NCBI RefSeq assembly: GCF_004210375.1
Contig: NC_134833.1
Span: 48,602,782-48,666,781, forward strand
Direction of reading: 5' to 3'
Source: Tachypleus tridentatus
Lineage: Eukaryota > Arthropoda > Merostomata > Xiphosura > Limulidae
Length of the DNA: 64,000 nucleotides
Shown: positions 11,546 to 22,520 of the stretch, one piece after another
Layout of the letters: each line of letters opens with the position of its first letter
Position numbering within the stretch: position 1 is the first letter of the stretch
Translations under genes and position numbers: made by a program
The notes under the pieces: generated by a model
Seen by the model: only the letters and a program-made list of their open reading frames with translations
What the model was told of the DNA's origin: nothing
Database searches by the model: none

Positions 11546-13401
11546 GTAACTTTGTATTTTTGCAACTATATGGTACACTTATGACAAATTGGGGTCTACT
11601 GTTGAACTTAACATGTTAACTAAACTGTGTAGTAGAGCCTGACTAATGAAATATGATATCAACCTAAACTCAATAAAGGAATATTAAAAAATACTATTTT
11701 GTTCTACAAAACACCTTCTCCAAATCTACTACAACCAATACAAAGTAGTGGCAATTGGTAATAGAATGGCTGTTTTGTACTAAGTCGAATTCGTGTATAC
11801 AATCAGTCATAAAACACTTAAACAGTATTATAACAAGAAATCGTTTTAACTTGCATATGAGTTCATCTCATCAGCCTCTGTCAGATTTTATAAGGCCATG
11901 ATTCTGTGTCTGTGACTTGTTTGTGATAAATTTCTGTGATAAATGAACAGCACACAATACTTGTTTTAAAATAATGTATGAAAACTAGTCAAAGGTAAAT
12001 ATCATACAAGTGTTCATTACACAGTTGTATTCATAGCTTTAAATAATTTTTTTAAACATCAAAAGTCTACACAGTCTGGTTCAGTTACTTTAGAACCAAA
12101 TTAATAAGACAAATTATTCTTCTCTACCCTGTTATTGCAATACTATCTGTGATTATTTCATTGCCCAAATGAGGCCTAGAACTCTTTAGAAAGTACAACA
12201 CATGGCAATGTAACAATACTCTCTTAAAACAATGAGAAAAATTCTGAATATCTGAATAAAGTGACATCAATTCACAACAATTGAACTACATAACAAATTA
12301 CTCATAAACAGTTATATAAGCAAACTTGCCATAACTATCTCTTCTAAATATTACTTACTTTAATACTTGTGCAATATAAATTAAATAGCATTCTCATATA
12401 AAAAGGAGCAGTCCTTTATGTTTAACATTTTCCTTTTTCTAAAATCTGTCTTAAAATTATAAAATTAAGTTTCTAGAATGTTGCAATACACTCTTCATTT
12501 TTTATTCTCTTTTCTAATTTCTTAAATCCCAAACCATATTTCCTTAAACATTTCATTTATTTACTCTTCTTTTCAATATATCATTCTTCATTTTTCTGTT
12601 CATTTTTTCTTACTTTTTAAAAATTTGTGATCTAGGAACCATCTTCAATGCTTTAAATAATTCCACTTTAAAAGTTTTGTAATACTCAAAAACTTTATCA
12701 ACATAATAATATTGTTCCACCTCTACCTCATATTCCGATCTGGACCTCTTTCTTTTATATTTCAACAATTTAGAGTACTTCTGGACCATACAACTACTTG
12801 AGCTGTTATTTAATGTATAGAGTTAATTGTGTGCTGTAATTATATCATGTGTTCTTAGCATATATTCCAGAACTGTGATAGTTTAATTTATTATGGCAAG
12901 TCTTTAAATGAAAAGACTCAAATGTCAACTACACAAAGAGCATGTTTTAGCATATACAAGCCCTCAGCACATAAAATCCCACATTACAGAATGATGTAAC
13001 ATATTGCTTCTCTCTTTTTTGCATGTTTTATTTGTTAGGTTTTGTAAAACCAACAGTCTTGATAACATAGTCTAATAACTAGATATTTTTGAGCTACAAT
13101 GTATCTGATCATGTTGTTTTTCACTAAATAGATGTAGACTTCATAATCTAATTTTTTTGTCTTTATGATAAAGATTCTTATAAGAATGAGCAAGTATGTT
13201 ACACTAAGTTTTCTTCCAGCAACATCATAGTTATTATTAGCATTCCAATTAGCCGGTTAATTTATAAACTGTTTATTCTTTCATACTATCCTTGTTAACA
13301 GTTAAGAAAACACAGAAACTATGCAAAGATGTGTGATCAAATTCCACTATATACTTCTTGCAAACAAGTTTTTCCTTATATGAGTATTAAAACTATGGAT
13401 T

Positions 13402-13500
13402 CCTCTAGTGGGTGAGTGGTAAGTTTCAAGACTTACAGTGCTAAAAACTGAGTGCAAGTAGCCCATTTGCAGCTCTGCACTAAATAACAGCAGCAACAAA
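13402..13500 (+). mobile_element. SINE family 2, worn copy
   Basis: Head CTCTAGTGGGTGAGTGGTAAG, then GACTTACAGTGCTAAAA and a 3' part reading AAGTAGCCCATTTGCAGCTC. These correspond to the well-preserved copy at 57173. Confidence 0.65.
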
Positions 13501-14606
13501 AATATGAATACTGAATTATGTACAAATACCATAAAGAAAATTAATAAAAAATATTGAATCACTAACATCAACAAATACTTCTAAAGCAAATATTATGAGA
13601 CATTTACTTAATAAACTGTTGTATTTTCATGTTTAAACCCTTTCACTCTGTCAACTCTCTCATGATGGGTCATGGATCAAAGGTCATGTTCACGTTTCTT
13701 GACTTGCAATCAAATTTTATTGAACTACTCTTTTTAAATTTGTATCAATAAGTTTGGTATCAAATTGTTGGTTATAATTCAAATTTTAAGATTAAGTATT
13801 AGCTAATTTCTTAATTTGAAAATAAATATGAAAAGAACATGTCTAAATACTGATTTTTAGTGAGTCGCATGGTATGTTGAATGAAGCACTGATTCAAGTT
13901 AGATGTTTGTGATGTCAAAATACAAAGTTTATAGCTTTGTACAAGTTATGAACTCAAATTACTAACATTAACAAGCTAAACTGTAAACTAAGAACCTTGT
14001 ATCTTTTCATATTGCTGAGATATGTGTTATGTACTGGACCTGTTCACTTCTTTCCATTTTTGGAATTGGCCCTTATATGCATTTACTTCAATATGTGATG
14101 TGAATAACCAAATGACAGCTTAGAATGTCCACCTAGTAGTTTGCTCAGCCATTATAGAGGTAGAAGACTACCTCATTCTTTCAAACCAAGATTTCTAGGA
14201 TGTAGCTTATGTCTTCTGTCTCCTCACAATTTCATATTTTTTTAGACCTAAATACATTAAATAAATTATAGTGGAATTCTGTGGTATGAATATAGTAACT
14301 TATTATTTTTTGATTATTAAACTATATATATAAAACTAAAAAAATATTTCATTTCATATTCAACATGTGTAGAATTTTTAAAGGCTTAGTAACCTACATC
14401 ATGCAGCAACTCAGTTCAAAGGTCGTAGCTAGAAGAAATAATTATTTACTTTTCTTCTTTATTTACTGTTTTATACTTTTAAAAAAATAACTTTGATACA
14501 CAACTTACTTCTAAATAGTAATCATCTTTATACCTATATAACATATAATAATTTGAAGTCATTCTAGAACAAAAAAGTATAACTTTTATTAATTTCCTAA
14601 TTTTTT

Positions 14607-14800
14607 ATGGTGGTTACGAGGTTGGTCAAATTGATAGACCTCGTATTGTTAGGGTAGGGAAAATAACAGACAAAATGTAAAGTCATGCTAAAAATAAATG
14701 TTTGAAATGTATTTTAGAGGTTGTATAAATTATATTTATGATTTTTAGGATGAAGAATATTTTTTTAGTCATAACATGAAATTACCATGCACTCAGACTG
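14607..14800 (-). repeat. dispersed repeat with palindromic end, copy 1
   Basis: Minus-strand relative of the segments at 61383 and 63118. It shares the terminal GGTTAC-AGGT palindromic motif (GGTCAGTTAAACTGACC in the other copies) followed by ACAGAYAAAATRTAAAGT and TTTGAAATGTATTTT, read on the + strand here. No coding content. The family is unidentified. Confidence 0.5.
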
Positions 14801-15330
14801 GAAATAAAACAGCCTCAATATCTTCACAAACGTACTTCATTACAAAATCTGATTTTCTGTGTACAAAAACTTGCATTCTTTGCTAAAAGTCTATCAGATT
14901 TTGTGAAGATAAAACATACTGCAACAAAAGTTAAGTATAAATACTTAACATGTACAAATATGTATATGAACATGTGTATATTACACCAAGCTATAAATTC
15001 ATAAATCATTTATCAGTTGATTTATTTTTTTCCATATAATTACCTCACATTATAGAACCTATTTAGTTTTTGAATAACAAAGTCTACTGCTACTTGCTGT
15101 TAATGTTTAATCTAAGCAAATATTTTAAAGATGTACTAAAGATCCACTTTTTAAATACAAATGTAGTTAAACAGTTCCAGTAGCAATAAATGTCTAAAAT
15201 AGTGATAATATTTGCAACCTTAAGAACATAAGGAATGAAACAAAATCTGCTTATTTATGGTTTTGTATATTTTATTGTAGCACGATAAATCTTACAGTAT
15301 TGACTAACAAATATATTTTTTTTTCTACAA

Positions 15331-15362
15331 CTGGTCCCCATGTCATCAAAGAAGAACAAAAG
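15331..15362 (+). CDS. candidate cytoplasmic-tail exon with a lost AG acceptor
   Basis: A long T tract (TTTTTTTTTTCTACAA) is followed by a 32-base open segment, C-TGG-TCC-CCA-TGT-CAT.., encoding WSPCHQRRTK and ending at donor GTGATT. It needs to start with exactly one base to continue the exon at 11464 and it exits with one base, which the microexon at 18059 requires. Without it the tail exons are out of frame. The acceptor reads ACAA rather than ACAG. A single-base change (sequence error, individual variant or true mutation) would explain this. I infer an exon from phase and context; conservation is unchecked. Confidence 0.4.
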
Positions 15363-15789
15363 GTGATTTTGTTTCTTATGTATCTTAGTGACTGAAGTAT
15401 GCTACCATATCTTCTAAACATTCACATGTTTTTGCATATATTTTAGCTTATAGTTTACATTACAGTTTGGACAAAAGTTTTTGCATAATTTTAAGTAAGA
15501 AATAATAAGAACCTTGCCACATTTTAAAAAGAAAACTTTATTTGTTAATTTGTCATTATTTCTGGCTAAGCACAAATGTCTGTATTTTCTGTTATGTTAA
15601 ATAATTATACACTTGAGATTTGATGAATTTTGGAAAAAAAGGTTTGACAACCACAAAAATGGAGAAAAAGTGGTTATTAAAAACAAAAATAAATCAATAA
15701 TATAAATTATGAATCATCTTAGTTACAAAAGTGTACAATGTTTGAAAGTTTGCAGTAGACTCATTTTATACACATGTAAAATTTATTGT

Positions 15790-16560
15790 TTATGTATGTG
15801 GTATTTTGATTTTTCAAATACTACATTGTCATGCATTGGTTCTTTGCTACCTCTCAAATAAAGGCTATTTTGTATTATTAAGTTTTGAATATTGTATCAG
15901 GTTTCTAAGTTTTTTCCTCTTGGAGCAATGGCAGTTACACAGAATAACGTGTGTGCATCTATCTGTCTGTGACTTCTATTGTAGTATAAGGAAACACTCT
16001 TTTTATATGTGGTTTTTCATGTAAAAAGATACATGTGCATACACAAACACACACACATACATAAGTTATAACATCCAGGTGCAACCCTCAGTATCCACTT
16101 ACTACTGGTGCAAAACTTCAGGTTTCTAGATTTTTTTTTCTTCTTGGATCATTGGCAGTCACACAGACACACATGTGCATGTCAGTGTGTGATTTCTATT
16201 TGTAATACAAAGAACCACTTTTGCAAATGGTTTTTCACTCACTTGCCTGATTAAAAAGATGTGAGTGCACAGATGCACATTGATAATACAGCACTGCAAA
16301 CCCTCACGGTCCATTCAATAGGGTTGTAAAATTTCAGGCTTCTGGATTCTTTGCTCTTGGAGCTATGGTGGTCATATTTTATTTTCTATGTGGTTTTTTT
16401 GCTTGCTTACCTCTCAAAAAGAGGTGCATGTTCACACACTGAAGATCTGCTTAGTACATGTGCAAAATTTCAGGTTTCTGTATTCTTTCATCTTATAGTT
16501 GTGGTGGTCATGTACAGCCCCACAGACACGCCTTTTTGTTGTTATACATGGGGTTCACAT
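15790..16560 (+). repeat. degenerate tandem array, about 220-bp units
   Basis: Units start with CAGGTTTCTRNATTYTTT at 15898, 16119, 16335 and 16471, giving spacings of 221, 216 and 136 bases (the third unit is internally deleted). Each carries CTCTTGGAGCNATGGCAGT, a CACACAGACACAC run, GGTTTTTCA and AAAAGATG/AAAGAGGTG blocks. A partial unit precedes the first. Lies in the intron following the candidate exon at 15331. No coding content. Confidence 0.75.
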
Positions 16561-16868
16561 TCATTTCATTCATGCATTTTGCAGTCAATCTTTTAATGAA
16601 GTCTATTTTTGTCTTGATAGGAGTATTGTGTTCAATAAATAAAAACAATAAAATATAAAGATATTGGTTTCTAAATGAAAAGAGCTAGCTTACTAAAAGT
16701 TCACAGTTCCTTAAGGATTATTTACAATGTTGCACATGGTGAGATATAAGTCATTATACGAACAGTAACAATTATGATGTGCCATGATTGTCTGATTTGA
16801 ATCATACAATATCAGAAAACAGATTTGGTATTTTTATTGTAATGGTTAAAATCCAAGCACCCTAAAGT

Positions 16869-16997
16869 TCCCCTGGTGGGACAGTGGTAAGTCTATGGAC
16901 TTACTATGCCAAAGTTAGCATTTCATTTTTCCTTGGTGGACACAGCAGATAGCCCAATGTGGCTTTACTATAAACAAAGTAACAAAACAAATCAGGT
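16869..16997 (+). mobile_element. SINE family 2 copy
   Basis: CCCTGGTGGGACAGTGGTAAG head, GGACTTACTATGCCAAAG, then CAGATAGCCCAATGTGGCTT and an A-rich tail with AACAAAACAAA. The tRNA-like promoter region is recognisable but diverged. Confidence 0.75.
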
Positions 16998-18058
16998 TCC
17001 CTAAAATGGCCACACTACAGAATCGTACAGTTTGTTTGTTAATGATTTTCAGGCTCTTGAAAGATTTCAGAATTAAAAAATGTGGATTTCTGAGCTCTTA
17101 AATTTTTTAGCAGTAATTTGGTGATTTAAGCCACAATTTAACATTAACTTTTATTATAGGCAATTTCCTATCTTCTCTATAGATTAAAAAGACCTAACGC
17201 AAATAATTTATTTTGGTAAAAACACTGATAGTTTTGTTTAGAATTCACTATATTAACTAAATTTTTAGCTACCCTTTTTAAGAAACTTGTTAAATAAGTG
17301 ATGAATTCTATTTTTAGTTTATATTAATTTGTCTTGTCTTTATGCAGTAAAGCACTTGACACATTGTGTTTTATTTTATATATTATAATAAAGTACAAGT
17401 AAACAATCTAAGCTTCCATATTAAAACAAAATACCACTTGACAATCCAAAATTGCAGTTAAATGAAAAACACTTTAGTATTCAATTCACACACATACCAA
17501 TTCCAGCTTTTGAGATGTTAGATCTAATTTATATGTACAGTGTATAAAATAGCTGATTTTAACTTTTCTTTTTTCAGATTATAAAATTTTATCTTAGTTT
17601 TCTTTCATTAACAGAAATGACTTCAAATTATTCTTATAACGAAAATAAGATTTTTTAAAAGCAAAATTAATTTCTTGGATAGTTTTGCTTCATAGATTTG
17701 TTTAATGCAAATTTCACTTTTCTAAGAAATTTGCACTGAATACATATTTCTGAAAATAAACTTTATTTCAGTAATTACTTGCAACCATCTAACATTTTTA
17801 TCCAGACTTTAATATACCTGAATTTCACAGTTATTTCTACCACAGTTTAAGTGTAAAAAATATTTCTATCTTTTTTTTCTTCAGTTGGATGAAGCAATGC
17901 AATAATTTATACTAACCTTTTGGAAAGTAATGCAAAATAAAAGTATTGACTAAATATTTTTGGTTAATTATTTATTATCATTTAGTCTTGTTAATCCAGT
18001 TATATAATGGGAAATAATCACCACAATTTAATTGGATTTGTTTTACCTTGTCATGCAG

Positions 18059-18082
18059 CTAGCGAAGAAGGGTGTACCATTG
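18059..18082 (+). CDS. candidate 24-base microexon of the turtle-like tail
   Basis: CTAGCGAAGAAGGGTGTACC (18059-18078) plus four more bases lies between a very good acceptor (CTTGTCATGCAG) and donor GTAAGA. In the phase left by the preceding exon (one base carried) it reads A-SEEGCTI-G with no stop, and it exits with one base. In the other phases it reads LAKKGVPL or meets TAG immediately. Cytoplasmic-tail microexons are common in neural adhesion receptors. Function is unknown. Confidence 0.45.
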
Positions 18083-18493
18083 GTAAGATTTTAGTTTTTT
18101 GATGTACAACTGTAAAACTTTGTAATTTTTCTCAGTGTATTTATTTGTTTTGGTGTATTAAGAATACTTAAAGAAGTTAGTATATCTATACACACCTTGT
18201 TTCACTGTTTCCATGTGTTTCTGAATATAGAAATAAGATGTTCATAAACTGTTTAATATCACATTGCCTTTTTTTAAATAACCTGTAGTTGTGCCCAACA
18301 ATCTACACATGCATTATGCATGAATGAGATTTTTAATCATAATTTATTTGTAGTATATTAAGATCACCATTTTAGTACTTAAGGTCTAAAGTTTAAAATT
18401 TAAGTTAAATAAATTCTACAAGTTTTTGACATAAAGCATAAATTATGAAAACTTTACTAATTATATTAAAATATACTTTTGCATGCACTGTAG

Positions 18494-18617
18494 TCCCCCC
18501 CTCCACCAATGATTCAGTGGTAAGTCTGAAGGCTTATAATGCTATAAACTGGTTGGCAGCAGCACAGATAACCAACTGTATAGCTTAGTTCTTAAGAACA
18601 AACAATCAAGCAAAAAA
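18494..18617 (+). mobile_element. SINE family 2 copy
   Basis: CAATGATTCAGTGGTAAGTC head, GGCTTATAATGCTATAAACT, AGCACAGATAACCAACTGTA and a tail of AAGAACAAACAATCAAGC. The order matches the reference copy at 57173. Confidence 0.7.
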
Positions 18618-18914
18618 AAGGCATTTTCGCCAGTTAAAAATAACGAAATATTAAATTTGGTTAATGATGTACTTTGTAAGTGTATCTCATTTGAATTATA
18701 ATACATTATTCCAAGTTTGTTTACTGTCTTGCAAGTTCCTCATATAATACCACTTTGATTGACAATTGTGATTCATAATTATGTTCCTTTCATGTAGATT
18801 TATAACCTAATGTTCAAACTTGCACTGACCTAGTATTAAAATATACATTAACTTGGTTTTAATTATAACCATGAAATTTGGTACAATATGGGCTTAAAAT
18901 ACATATAACATTAA

Positions 18915-19152
18915 CCCTTTCAGCACTGATTAACAACTTTTAATGTTTGGTATGGTGCTGAATATATATGTTTGATACTTAAACTTATTACGGTATCAAT
19001 ACTAAAAGCATAATATCTCAGCAATAACTCAACAAAAGTCTCTGAAATATTCAGTGATTGTACCCAATACATAAGAATAACAGGAATAAAGGAAGGTCAC
19101 CTGCCGCACTGAGCCTTCAAGTCGATTGTGGTCGCGAACCACACTGAAAGGG
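18915..19152. mobile_element. piggyBac-type MITE, copy 2
   Basis: Perfect TTAA flanks (18911-18914 and 19153-19156) surround ends CCCTTTCAG and CTGAAAGGG, a 9-bp perfect terminal inverted repeat within a longer imperfect one (CCCTTTCAGCACTG). At 238 bp with no coding capacity it is a non-autonomous element. About 85 percent similar by eye to the copy at 6081. Its mobilising transposase is not in the window. Confidence 0.85.
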
Positions 19153-19524
19153 TTAAACTAAAAATTTCATATTTATTTTACTACATGAACATAAACTTTT
19201 CATATCTACTTGAATATAAAAAAAACTATGCCACTGTATTCCTAAGCAATTAATGTTATTTTGTCAATATTAGCTAAGTGGACAAACATTTGAAGATTAA
19301 AATAAGAGTGAATCATGTATGTTTTGATATACTAATTCCATTATGTAGAATGTTTTTAAGAAATTTTCCTATAATTTATACTTAAGGAATGAAGCTATTT
19401 TAATTGTTTTTTAAATAGTTTTGCTTCAGGTGTTATGATGTATAATTGATCTTGATCAATTACACTAGTATGTTTCAGTACAGTAATTTTCTTTAATTAA
19501 GCATCTTGATGTATTACACTTACT

Positions 19525-19542
19525 GTATATATATATATATAT
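19525..19542. repeat. (TA)n microsatellite
   Basis: Nine alternating TA units. Confidence 0.85.
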
Positions 19543-19923
19543 TCAGTTTATTCTTGTGTGTATGTTTTTTGTACAATGTTTCCACAGTTTTGGATGACAA
19601 ATTCACAACATATTATTAAGTTACATAGTGTTACCCACATCAATATATATTTCTATTTCACAAAAACAGTGTTTGTTTCTTTATTTCCTATCTATGTCTT
19701 ATTTTATACTGCTAAAGAAGGACTGATTAAAATAGTTTTCTTTCTTATACCTAACTCTTAGTAAATTTAAAAGAACAAATCAATCAGAGATGTGTAATAT
19801 TTTGAACTAATCTATATTTTCTCTTTAATTTGGGATAATAATTTCATTTGCTGTAACTTTATGTATTTTTTGACTTAAAGGTTAACCTTGTTCTCACAAA
19901 ATTTAGTAAGTTTCCTCCCCCCT

Positions 19924-20990
19924 TCATTTCAGCTTTAGACCACCTCCATATACAGGAAGTTCCAAAATTAGAGTACCAGGTTTAATTCCCTCTGCTCTTT
20001 GATATATGTTCTCCAGTTTTTCCCACCTACTTGGGTCCAGCCAGAGTTCTACTTTTGGTGGTACAATCACCACGTTCCCTGAAACTAAATCCAGCTCAGA
20101 AAGTATGACAAGAGGGTATAGGCACACTGAAATTTCTTGTACAGTGTGCTTTAAAGATTGCATGCAGTACTCTCAACCATCTAGGAGAATACATCACACC
20201 ATTGAAAACAGTTTTGTACTGCATGATGGAAGCTATGAGTTTTTCTTTTTCAGAAATTTTCATAACGCTCATGTACTCACTCCGTCCAGGTCACAGAAAA
20301 GTACCCTCAGTGACCCCAAGCTATCAAAATGTCTATACTAAGTACCATATTCTCCCATCCATTTTAATTGCCTAAAACAAGTTTGTATTTTGTTGACCAG
20401 ATTTTGTTTAGTTCTGCTTCCCAACCTTTCCTCACTATCTATGCCCCTCATCCTGAGAATCCCAGTCTCCTATATAAAAAGCAGTAACTTCACTGTTACA
20501 GAGACTCAAGGGACTTATTAGTAAAGCAGCAACTATTTTTAAATAAATCCTATCCTTGCAACTTAACCAATCTTATTTCTCACCAATCTCCTTGGTAGTT
20601 ACATCTGCTGCTTGAAGCCCGGTCCAGGGTTCTGGCTGTCAATTTAGACCTGTTTACATACCAGATCAAGTCTTGAAATTGGATGTTTATCCTTCATTTG
20701 GATGAACCTCTCTTTTGACACATAAGACATTACTGGGTCCTGGTTTTCTGTGTAGCCTTCAACAAGTGGATCATAAACCTGTTTGGACAATATAGGCACT
20801 TCAAAAATTCACATGGTTTTAAGTCTTTTATCATTTTGCAAAACTTTAATATTCATCAAATTTACAAGTCACAAGCTCACCACACATATCCAAAACTTTT
20901 GCAGCTCAGGAATTGAATGTTGGCAAAAGTGAACTTTCTTTTGGCCAAAGGTCTGAGAAAACAAATAAACAATTTTGATGGCACTCCGTA
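19924..20990 (-). pseudogene. unrecognised coding-like region, eroded
   Basis: On the minus strand two segments read like real protein. The upstream one (about 20950-20640) contains QVYDPLVEGYTENQDPVMSY followed by VSKERFIQMKDKHPISRLDL, between an AAACAG and a GTATGT. The downstream one (about 20163-19924) contains KVELWLDPSRWEKLENIYQR followed by AEGIKPGTLILELPVY. Between them another frame gives ISEKEKLIASIMQYK and YSPRWLRVLHAIFKAH, so frames shift at least twice. Composition is Lys/Glu/Trp-rich and unlike random AT-rich translation. It lies antisense in the last intron of the turtle-like gene. It could be a decayed nested gene, a retrocopy or a transposon. I do not recognise the family. 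Confidence 0.4.
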
Positions 20991-21639
20991 ATATATAAAG
21001 ATTGTTTCTTCATTACCATTTTCAACATTAAAGGTACAACAAGAACACAGTGATTCAGTTGATAACAAATATCCTAAGTAGCTTTTAAGAACTACAGTTC
21101 TTTATAACGTTCTTCAGAATATGAAAGGAAAAAATGAGGCTTCAACACTACAGTACATACTATCATCACACCATGTTTAGTTGAGAATACTAGCGATTAC
21201 CCTTTATCCTGAAAATGCTAAAGTAATATCAGTTTGTCAATGCAAGAACTCTGTGAAAGAAGAGAGTATGCCCAGAAACTATAACAGGGCAAATGCTATT
21301 AGTGATAACATAGTTACTGACAGAGAAAGCAGACAAGCATACACTGCAGGTTCTCTCAGACATGGCCCACAAGAAGAACTTGAAAAAAGGGAGATGAACT
21401 AATAAATCTTTGTCTCACTTTACCGTAATAGTAATAGTATGCACCCAATTCGAGGGGCTGCAATTTCTACCTATAATTCATTCTAATTCCTTGACCTGAC
21501 TTTTGTTACATAAATTTTCAGTAGATTGGGAATTTCAACATTCTTTGTATGTATCTATCTCCCTTTGGGTCTTTCAGCCAACCAGAATGCTTATGCTGGC
21601 AGTGTCAGTTCTTTAAAGTTACAATTGCTGAAAATGATA

Positions 21640-22520
21640 GAAGTACTTACTTCGCTTTAAAATACTTATATTTGCCATAATGCTACTATATTTCAACAGT
21701 GAAATGAAAACCCAAGCTCCAAGATCAACAATGAGGCTTGGTATGTAGCGCTAAAGGAAAATTCTCGTGAGTTTTATGGATGGGAGAAAGAAATATGTCA
21801 AACTGTGGAAAGTGTCTATCTCCAAGTTGTTAGAAAGACAAAACACCGAACTTGCGCTGCATTAAACGTCTGCTATTAAACTCTTCAATGGCGGATGATG
21901 TTGAAACCTATGTCTTTCTCTTTCGTTTTAACTTTGCGTGTTTTACCATGTACAAAATTAACGTGAATGAATGCAATGATAATTAAGCTATATCACAGAA
22001 GGCACGTAATTTCTTTCCTTTTGTTGGTTGTTTTACAAAGAATAGAAAAGTTCGCGTTGATATAGGTAAGAACATTAAGATTCTATGAAAATAAATTTGA
22101 ATAAACTATCATCATGATTCATTGTATTCATATCATTTTCGTGAGATCCTCACTTTGCCTAGGTTTTGTACAGAAGATCTATTATTATTATTATGTTGAC
22201 AAACTGTAGAGAAAAGAAGTGTTAATTGTTTCAAGACTGTCTTCTATAAACCTGTGCTAACCGGATTCTTCCGTACCGATCACCTGGTGTCTTTCGACGT
22301 AGTAAGATGTACAACAGTATAGCCATTATCGTTGTCACAGCACAATTGACGTTAAAATACCCCTTTTTTTAAAGATCACTGCAACTTCTCTTTTTACTTC
22401 GCATATCTGGTTGTTTTTTTACTCTGATTAAAGTTGAATTCTTGATCCTCGATCGTTCTGATCACTTTCACATTTTTCCGGCTTTGCGGAGGCTAGTTTC
22501 GGTGTGACTCCAATCAACCT
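21640..22520. promoter_or_regulatory. CpG-richer segment, possible promoter
   Basis: CG dinucleotides are visibly denser than in the flanks (for example CCGTACCGATC, CCTCGATCG, CTTTCGACG, TTTGCGGAGG). It contains a well-placed ATGGCGGATGATG on the + strand at 21888 (reading MADDVETYVFLF, 33 codons) and the MANISILKR start on the minus strand. Divergent starts with raised CpG would suit a bidirectional promoter. No TATA box or initiator was firmly identified. Confidence 0.25.
21651..21678 (-). CDS. candidate first coding exon of the minus-strand region
   Basis: On the minus strand ATG GCA AAT ATA AGT ATT TTA AAG CGA A is followed exactly by GTAAGT, a perfect donor, giving MANISILKR. It lies about 700 bases upstream of the coding-like segment near 20950. 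If spliced to TTTTCTCAG|ACCTTTGG there, the reading continues LWPKESSLLPTFNS before a stop. It is suggestive of a start exon of a now broken gene. No transcript evidence is available and short ORFs arise by chance. Confidence 0.25.

Larger units (their letters stand above)
11546..15330 (+). other. intron of the turtle-like gene
   Basis: No exon recognised. It contains a worn SINE of family 2 near 13402 and, at 14607-14800 on the minus strand, a copy of a three-member dispersed repeat. A CCCTTTCACTCTG string near 13639 resembles piggyBac-type ends but has no matching partner. Confidence 0.6.

Noticed and set aside
13636..13660. Third piggyBac-type MITE starting CCCTTTCACTCTG
   Set aside because: Left flank is TTTAAA-like but no matching right end or similarity to the two MITE copies was found.
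20006..20341. 111-codon + strand frame
   Set aside because: The minus strand of the same stretch has the more protein-like content; the + frame looks like its shadow.
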